A stretch of DNA of 64,000 bases. Origin: Aedes albopictus. Its lineage: Eukaryota; Arthropoda; Insecta; Diptera; Culicidae. Made by a program: the position numbers and the translations under genes. A model generated the notes under the pieces. That model was not told the origin of the DNA. It did no database searches and worked only from the letters and a program-made list of their open reading frames with translations. Within the stretch, counting starts at the first letter, position 1; each line of letters begins with the position of its first letter. This document shows, in pieces, positions 56,891 through 64,000 of the stretch. Location: NCBI RefSeq assembly GCF_035046485.1, contig NC_085138.1, positions 331,620,421 through 331,684,420 of the forward strand. The letters run 5' to 3'.

Positions 56891-58396
56891 TGCAATTTCT
56901 GGAAGAACTTCTAAAAAAATCCCTGGAGGAAACAAAATCTCGCTATTTGAAAAACATACAGCAGGAAGCTCTAACAGAATCCCAGGAGATATTTGTGATG
57001 GATCCGCAGGTGCAATTGCTAAATATATTTTTTTAAATAATTTGTGCAGGAAACGCTGAAGAAATTTATCACGAAATTCTTAGAATAACCCCATCGGATG
57101 CATTTGCGAAAAAATCACTTTTGGTAGAATTTTCAATGAAATTTATGGACGAATTTCTTAAAAATTCCATGGAAGAATTCTTGAAAAAATCAATTGCTCA
57201 TATTCTCGAAAAAATGTCTAAAAGTTTTAAAAAGTCTCTGGAGATATTTTTGAAGAAACCCTGAAGAAATTTCAGAAGTAATCACAACCAGGAATTTTTG
57301 AAAGAAGTCCTGGAGAAATCTCCAATAGAGTCCCTGTAGAAATTTTAAGAAATATTCTTGAAAGAATCTCTGGAAGATTATCTGAAGAATCCCTGAGATA
57401 TTCTTGAAGAGCTCCAGGAGGAATTTCTGATTTTTTTAAATGTTTTTACAATGTTTACATAGAAAATTTTAATTTGAGCTTATTCACACAAGGAATTTTT
57501 GGAGATTTTCCTGAGCAAATATATAGAGAAACTCATGAGGAAACTGTTGGTGGAATTCCTAGGATAGTTTATTGGGGTATTTTTGGGAATCCTTGAACAT
57601 TTTGTTTCAGTAACAAGTTTTTCTGGAAGTATTCCTGGCAATCTAAGAACATATTTCCGAATGAATTTGTATGAAGATACCTGGAGAAACGTATCGAAAA
57701 GCTTCAGTAAAAATCCTTGAGATATTTCAAAAGAAATTCCTGTAAAAATTCTTAGGAAATATATCTGAATAAATTTCTTAAAGGATTCTTGAATCAGACG
57801 GAATTCTAGACGAGGATTCCATTAAATTATTCTAAACGTCTTTAGGAATTACTTCAAGGATTCCTTCATGATTTTGCTACTTATCCAAATTTCTTCAAGA
57901 GTTCGCTAAGAAATTCGTTCTTTAAACATTTTTCCAAGTGTTAATTCAGGAATTTACTTAATTATTTGACCAGGAAATCATCCAAGGAATCATTTCATAA
58001 ATCTACCAAGGGTTTTTTTTGAAGTTCCTTCCATGATTCCTTTAGCAATTTGTTCAAACATTAACAATTGAAAATAGGTCAGGAAGACTTATAGTTTCGC
58101 AAATATTTCCTGCAAAACTAACTCCACAGATTCTTACACAAATTCCTCCATGAGTTCTTAAGGATTTCCTCCAGAAATTCCTGCAGATATTTCTTCTATC
58201 AATTTTTAATAAATTCCTCCAAGCATTCTTTTTTGGGAAATTTTTAAAATTTTCTCAATTTTTCTCCAAAAGTTTCTTCTGAAACTTTTTCAAGATTTTT
58301 TTTCACAATTTTCTGCAAGGATTCATCTTTATGATCCTTCAAGAATTTCTTTGAAAATTCTTGAAAAAATCCCATTAGAAATTGCCGAACTTTTTC
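56891..58396. repeat. Phrase-repeat block with two polarity flips
   Basis: Purine-rich forms ('ggaggaatttctg', 'gaagaatccctg') from about 56890 to 57810, then pyrimidine-rich forms to the MITE at 58.4 kb. Confidence 0.75.
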
Positions 58397-58400
58397 TTAA

Positions 58401-58753
58401 GGCGAAACTGGGTCCATTACCTCACTTTTTAGTTTTTGTTTTTTTTTATAAAATAACGAAGCAATATTTTCAAAATCGGTTTTCGTGCACATGTAGAGTA
58501 TAGATCAAGGTATCTCCTGATTTTTTTTCCGTTGTGGAAAATGTTTTTCGTTTTTGCACAAACCATTTTTAAACAAAATAACACAAATAAAAAGGTTTCT
58601 GCAAAAATGGAAAGCATTTTCCACCACAAAAAAATTCAGAAGATACCTTGATCCATACTCTACATGTGGACGAAAACCAATTTTGAAAATATTGCTTCGT
58701 TATTTTATAAAAATCAAAAACCAAAAAAATGAGGGAACCCTTCCAGTTTCGCC
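58401..58753. mobile_element. Foldback MITE with GGCGAAACTGG ends
   Basis: Ends GGCGAAACTGG and CCAGTTTCGCC, bordered by TTAA on both sides (58397-58400, 58754-58757). The arms pair through 'ataaaataacgaagcaatat' and 'atgtagagtat'. TTAA could be the target duplication or part of the terminus. Confidence 0.8.
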
Positions 58754-58874
58754 TTAAGGCCAACAATCAATAAAGGTTTCAAATTAAATTTTCAAACATT
58801 TTTTTTTCTAAACTAAATCGGTGATTTAAATGTCTTAAAGAACTTAATGTGATAGGGAAGTGGAACCATCTCGG

Positions 58875-59040
58875 CAGGGGTCCTATTTTGGGCACTTTTC
58901 TGCTATAACTCAGCCAATTTTGAACCAATTGACACAGTTTTGGAACGCGATGAGATACGTATAGTACAAAATTTCAAGTTAATTGGTTTGGAATTGACTG
59001 ATTTATAGCGAAAAGTTTCCAAAATACCGGCAACTACCCT
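58875..59040. mobile_element. Short MITE related to 42532-42744
   Basis: 'cctattttgggcacttttc' on the left and 'gaaaagtttccaaaatacc' on the right pair with mismatches; inner 'ctataactcagccaattt' pairs with 'aattgactgatttatag'. More decayed than the 42.5 kb copy. Confidence 0.65.
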
Positions 59041-59168
59041 AGTGGTTCGCTACCCTATCTCTACTGGTTTTCAAATATTTGAAAAAAAAAAATATATCCT
59101 ATACCCATCCAACCAAAAAAATAATAAAATAGGACTTTTTTCAAAAGTCTCAAAAACCGGTGGAGATA

Positions 59169-60044
59169 CAGGGGATGGCCAACATGTTTGGGATAGGCAA
59201 CTTTTCATAGAATGCATCAAAAAATCTCAAATTTTGTCTGTTTGTCATCCTATTATATGTGCATCATTGGTACAAATTTGATCTCGATTGATTAATCTTT
59301 CACAAAGTTAAAACACTATTTTTTAGACAACTCATTTTTGAGCTGTCATATCTCGGAAACCAGTTAACCGAATTGAATGAAATTTTGAACGTACACTAAC
59401 AATATACAAATGCTACAAACTACAAACTATTAAAACATAGATACTTTTTGAACGTTGAAAAAAGTTAGCATGGATAGACACTTTTTGGATTTTTCTCGAA
59501 AAAATGTAATTTTTTTACGTCAATGTCAATAAATTTTAGTGTTGATGTCCAAAGATTTTCCACTTCTGTTCTCAAGTTATCTTTGATCAGATATATTAGA
59601 GCCAATTTAGCTTAAAGGAAGAACACATTTAGTAATTTTTGTGTTGAATTGTAAATTTGACTAATTTTCCTCTATATGGGTAAAAATTTCAACCTGGCAT
59701 AACTTAATTCGCCATGAAAAAATATCACATTTTATAACGTTGTATTAAGTATTAATATATTGTTGATAAACGTTAAAAAAATCATTCAATTCGGTTCACT
59801 GGTTTACGAGATATGACAGCTCAACAATGAGTTGTCTAAAAAATATTGTTTTACCCAAACGGTTCTAACTTCGTGAAAAACTATTCAATCGAGCCCAAAT
59901 TTGTACCAATAATGCACATATAACAGGTTGATAAACAGTCAAAATTTGAGATTTTTTGATGCACTCTATGAAAAGTTACATCATGTTGAATTTTTTTGCG
60001 GGAGAAAAAAAGGTGCCTATCCCAAACATTTTGGCCATCCCCTG
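59169..60044. mobile_element. TA-flanked foldback MITE, CAGGGGATGGCCAACATGTT ends
   Basis: TA at 59167-59168 and 60045-60046. Ends match the 32945-33866 family in the first bases (CAGGGGAT) and in pattern. Arms pair through 'ttgggataggcaactttt' and 'gttgtctaaaa'. No transposase. Confidence 0.85.
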
Positions 60045-60189
60045 TACATATAGTAATTTTGAAATCAAATTTGGTCCTTTAGAGTTCTGGAATCACCGAT
60101 TGATCACCGAAATCGCACATTTTTGCACACCTCATACATTTCGGGCAGCAGTGTATCACTTTCCACTTGGGAAATCATACCCTGGATAG

Positions 60190-60935
60190 ATTTTCCAAAT
60201 GTGCCCCATGTTTATCAGGAATTGCTTCTTCAGAACATCTTTCAAGGATTCGCACAAAAGCTCCTATAATAAATTTTAAAGGAATTCTTTCTATGATTTA
60301 TTAAGGTGATTTCCAAAGACTTCTTAACCAATTGCTTGAAGAATTCGCTCACAATTTTTGAGAATTCAATTCATATGAGACTTATTTTAAAAATTCCACT
60401 TAAAATTTTCTCAACTATTTGCCCAAGTACTTAATTTAAGTTCCTTAAGTAAAGTTTGTTAATTGTTCATCCAGGAATTTCTCCATGAAATTCTCCAGAA
60501 AGTTCTAAAGTGATTAGCCAAGTGGTAGCCATTTTTTTTAAAGAGTTTCTTCAGAAGTTCTGCTAAAGATTCCGTTAGGAATCTCTTCAAAGATTTTTTT
60601 GGAATTGCTACAAAGTCATTTGAGCGATTTATTCAATGAATTCTCCAAAAATTCTTGAATAATTGTTGAAGAGATTGCTACAAGGTTTTTATTAAGTATT
60701 CCTTCTATTCCAATCTAGAATTTTTTTTTCTCAATATTGGGTTCTACTTAAGACTCCTACAAGAATTTCTTAAAAATTTTCTCAAATGATTCACAAGATT
60801 TCATTGCAGATATCATAACAAAGTTTCATGTAGTTTCTCCAACGATAACATTAGAAATTTCAGAACAAAAGCTTCTGTGGGGGTTTTCTCAGGGAATTTT
60901 TCCAAGGAATTTTAGAGTCTACATAGTTTATTAAC
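60190..60935. repeat. Phrase-repeat block, pyrimidine-rich, strongly decayed
   Basis: 'ttcttcag', 'aatttctcc' and 'gattcgc' forms with much AT-rich drift. Confidence 0.6.
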
Positions 60936-60944
60936 GGGCTTATA

Positions 60945-61065
60945 TTCTAAGCCTAAGGAAGTCAAGGAAATTACCATAACGAAAAATTCCTGGACCAACC
61001 GGGATTCCAATTTGTCACCCTCAGCATGGTTGTGTTGAATGCTCGTATTGTTGTGACTTATAACA
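60945..61065 (-). mobile_element. Decayed SINE remnant
   Basis: 'ctaaggaagtcaaggaaatt', 'cctggaccaaccgggattcc' and 'caccctcagcatggt' match parts of the SINE at 49846-50122. The B box and the tRNA head are degraded. Confidence 0.65.
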
Positions 61066-61835
61066 TATTCAAAACAATTTTTGTAGCAGTAATGAATTTT
61101 GAGAGTATTTGGATGATACTACTCCGAATAATTCCCAGCAAAGCAAATTGTCGACATGTAATCCCTTTCAAAGATCAAACTAGACGTTTCCCCACAAATA
61201 AAATAGAAGTCGTAAACTGTACCACTGCTACGATCCCTTTAAACTGCAGTTAAAGCGTATTTTCGCGACCTTCTTTTCAGCTCTTGGCTCCGAATTCCTC
61301 GCAAAAGGGTTGGCTCTGCCTCAAGAACCTAACAACCGACCGACACTCGCTCGAACGGCGCACACCATTGGCAAGAGATATACAACGCACCATAAAATGT
61401 CACTACGAGTTGGTCAAGATTTATGAACCATTTGAAGCAGTAAATTACCGATGAGAAGACCCTTGCGCGCTCCGACTCTTGAGAAACGGTTTGTAACGCT
61501 TCGGTGCAACTAGCCCAGCGAGGTCATCCACGGTCTGCCTGCTGCCGGTGCTGCAGAAGAAGGAGGAGCCGATGCCTTTCGCTTCTTATCAAATCAGATT
61601 GTTTTCTGATTTATTTCTCAGCTACAAGGGGAGACGATTTATACGACTTTTCTGGTGTTGTTGTTTACTGGACAGCGACGGCGGTGGCCGCGGCGCTTGG
61701 GGTTGAATGTAAACATCTTCACGGTTTATCACCACGAGATGTGGAACTTGAAAAGGGATGGATCTGACCGAAGACTTCGGCCGGCGCTATAAAAATCGTC
61801 TATTGTAAAGGAACCTGTAAGCGAGTGTGGAGAGA
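61066..61835. other. Single-copy island with a possible core promoter
   Basis: Balanced composition, no repeats. A TATA-like box (TATAAAAA, 61788-61795) lies 40 bases before the palindrome; no clear initiator follows at the usual distance. An 87-codon plus frame (61504-61767) is Arg/Cys-rich and unrecognised. Confidence 0.35.
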
Positions 61836-64000
61836 GCCTTTTGTCTAGAGTGGCATTACTAGCAACAAGGGGAGTTTAACTCATAAAAAAGTTGATCTAC
61901 CTCCTTTCTGAAGATGGGGCGTTTTTCTTCTCGTAAGAAAAAGTAACGCCTTGTCGCGGATCGCTTGATGCCAGAAGGGAGATTTTCTGCCGTCGCGTCG
62001 TTTAGAAAAGTGACATAAATCGTGTTAAAAATGTACACCTCTTTCCGTCAACCGGTGAGACAAGGCAAGACAGTCAGTGTTCCATACCTGGTACTCTCAA
62101 CAAGAGATGCCACCTACTGAAGCATGGTGTGAGGTAAGCATTTTCCTCGGTGTGAACGACGACGCGACGGACGGCTTCCAGCAGTATCTTTTATGTGCAC
62201 AAATTTGTCACGTGGAAGCGCCTCATTTCCAAGAAGTCGTACAAGGCACCCGTCTAGTGCTGGTGCTGCTGCAGCTACCGGCGCAATGCGGGACGAAGCT
62301 TTCCATCAAGAGGTGCGAATTCTCTAAGCATCAAGAAAGTGCCAAAAACTTCCTTCGAAAAATGTTTCCGAAAAGTTTTGGGAAATCCCTCTCGCAGCAT
62401 GGTTTCGAAAATCAAAGTGAGCAGAAAGTTCTACGAAAGAATGGTATTTGCCACGGGTGGCTTCAACCCTATAGCTGATCCGTGTCGCCATGCAAGAAGG
62501 TGGCCAGTCAGGCAGAGGCAAACAGTGTTAACAATTTGTCGCACCACCACAGTGATGTGATCATTATTCAAGTAACAAAGTAGATTCCTGAACGGCAAGT
62601 CATGCAGCGTACGGAACGAGCATTAACGCAAAGTGGGATTCATAGAAATTTTATGACCTAAGCAAGAGAACTCCAGAAGGAATTCCAAGGGAATTCCAGA
62701 AGGAATTCCAAGGGAATTCCAGAAGGAATTCCAAGGGAATTCCAGAAGGAATTCCAAGGGAATTCCAGAAGGAATTCCAAGGGAATTCCAGAAGGAATTC
62801 CAAGGGAATTCCAGATGGAATTCCAAGGGAATTCCAGATGGAATTCCAAGGGAATTCCAGATGGAATTCCAAGGGAATTCCAGATGGAATTCCCTTGGAA
62901 TTCCTTCTGGAATTCCCTTGGAATTCCTTCTGGAATTCCCTTGGAATTCCTTCTGGAATTCCCTTGGGATTCCTTCTGGAATTCCCTTGGAATTCCTTCT
63001 GGAATTCCCTTGGAATTCCTTCTGGAATTCCTTTGGAATTCCTTCTGGAATTCCTTTGGAATTCCTTCTGGAATTCCCTTGGAATTCCTTCTGGAATTCC
63101 CTTGGAATTCCTTCTGGAATTCCCTTGGAATTCCTTCTGGAATTCCCTTGGAATTCCTTCTGGAGTTCTCTTGCTTAGGTCATAAAATTTCTATGAATCC
63201 CACTTTGCGTTAATGCTCGTTCCGTACGCTGCATGACTTGCCGTTCAGGAATCTACTTTGTTACTTGAATAATGATCACATCACTGTGGTGGTGCGACAA
63301 ATTGTTAACACTGTTTGCCTCTGCCTGACTGGCCACCTTCTTGCATGGCGACACGGATCAGCTATAGGGTTGAAGCCACCCGTGGCAAATACCATTCTTT
63401 CGTAGAACTTTCTGCTCACTTTGATTTTCGAAACCATGCTGCGAGAGGGATTTCCCAAAACTTTTCGGAAACATTTTTCGAAGGAAGTTTTTGGCACTTT
63501 CTTGATGCTTAGAGAATTCGCACCTCTTGATGGAAAGCTTCGTCCCGCATTGCGCCGGTAGCTGCAGCAGCACCAGCACTAGACGGGTGCCTTGTACGAC
63601 TTCTTGGAAATGAGGCGCTTCCACGTGACAAATTTGTGCACATAAAAGATACTGCTGGAAGCCGTCCGTCGCGTCGTCGTTCACACCGAGGAAAATGCTT
63701 ACCTCACACCATGCTTCAGTAGGTGGCATCTCTTGTTGAGAGTACCAGGTATGGAACACTGACTGTCTTGCCTTGTCTCACCGGTTGACGGAAAGAGGTG
63801 TACATTTTTAACACGATTTATGTCACTTTTCTAAACGACGCGACGGCAGAAAATCTCCCTTCTGGCATCAAGCGATCCGCGACAAGGCGTTACTTTTTCT
63901 TACGAGAAGAAAAACGCCCCATCTTCAGAAAGGAGGTAGATCAACTTTTTTATGAGTTAAACTCCCCTTGTTGCTAGTAATGCCACTCTAGACAAAAGGC
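61836..64000. repeat. Giant near-perfect palindrome, arms at least 1.08 kb, open at the window edge
   Basis: The sequence from 61836 is the inverse complement of the sequence ending at 64000, with centre near 62918. Frames 62077-62478 (+) and 63358-63759 (-) encode the same 133 residues. I found no difference between the outer arms (61836-62667 and 63169-64000) where I compared them. Only the central array differs between arms. The true arm length is unknown because the window ends. It may be a recent inverted duplication or an assembly artefact. Confidence 0.93.
62667..63169. repeat. 23-bp GGAATTCC tandem array at the palindrome centre
   Basis: Unit: GGAATTCC-AAG-GGAATTCC-AGAA. Orientation inverts near 62890, about 28 bases left of the geometric centre. 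The left part has about 223 bp, with a run of four 'agatgg' variants next to the switch. The right part has about 280 bp, with 'gggattcc' and 'cctttgg' variants instead. Frames read through it as Trp-Asn-Ser-Phe or Gly-Ile-Pro-Ser strings and are artefacts. Confidence 0.95.

Noticed and set aside
62077..62478. 133-codon plus frame, and its exact minus copy at 63358-63759
   Set aside because: The duplication is explained by the palindrome. The protein has no domain and the frame has no clear promoter or splice context, so I do not call a gene.
62815..63213. 105-132-codon frames rich in Trp-Asn-Ser-Phe and Gly-Ile-Pro-Ser
   Set aside because: They are read-through of the 23-bp GGAATTCC array, open in several frames and both strands.

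Overview
The window looks like mosquito nuclear DNA, most likely Aedes (A. aegypti or a close relative). The grounds are three tRNA-headed SINEs of the Feilai type with target-site duplications, many TA-flanked foldback MITEs, long blocks of degenerate GAATTCC 'phrase' repeat, and an errantivirus-like LTR element. Bacterial-style operons are absent. The window is mostly mobile and repetitive DNA with short islands of apparently single-copy sequence.

Layout. 1-890 is a degenerate TTTCAGGG-type repeat that switches polarity. 1486-2705 and 2708-3489 are two abutting TA-flanked foldback elements. 3.5-5.25 kb is an unassigned island. 5.26-6.12 kb is phrase repeat. 6123-15165 is one DNA transposon with terminal inverted repeats (TIRs) of about 460 bp, encoding a two-exon transposase-like gene broken by a one-base frameshift. 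Its left TIR is split by a 5.3-kb insertion carrying a tandem array of about 147-bp monomers, a 588-bp higher-order duplication, a foldback MITE and a Feilai SINE. 15.2-20.5 kb is phrase repeat with a TA MITE, a piggyBac-like MITE and a SINE inside. 22.55-31 kb is a large foldback element whose loop holds a complete provirus on the minus strand (23521-30290): gag, a -1 frameshift to pol, env, two 268-bp LTRs that look identical, a tRNA-Leu primer-binding site and a GCTT target duplication.

31-50 kb alternates unassigned islands, MITEs, phrase-repeat blocks, a (TA)n tract and repeats with tRNA-like ends. 50-53 kb carries two SINEs, a hAT-type MITE filled with CGGGTT repeats, and a 216-bp sequence also present at 8.9 kb. 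53390-53520 is the best candidate for an exon of a host protein-coding gene. 53.6-60.9 kb is phrase repeat with five further MITEs. From 61836 to the window end lies a near-perfect palindrome with arms of at least 1.08 kb and a 23-bp GGAATTCC array at its centre.

How it fits together. The insertions are nested, so relative ages can be read: provirus inside foldback, SINE and MITE inside tandem array, array inside transposon, transposon inside or beside phrase repeat. The provirus appears youngest and most complete. Most open frames of 60-140 codons here are by-products of phrase repeats or inverted repeats and are not annotated as genes.
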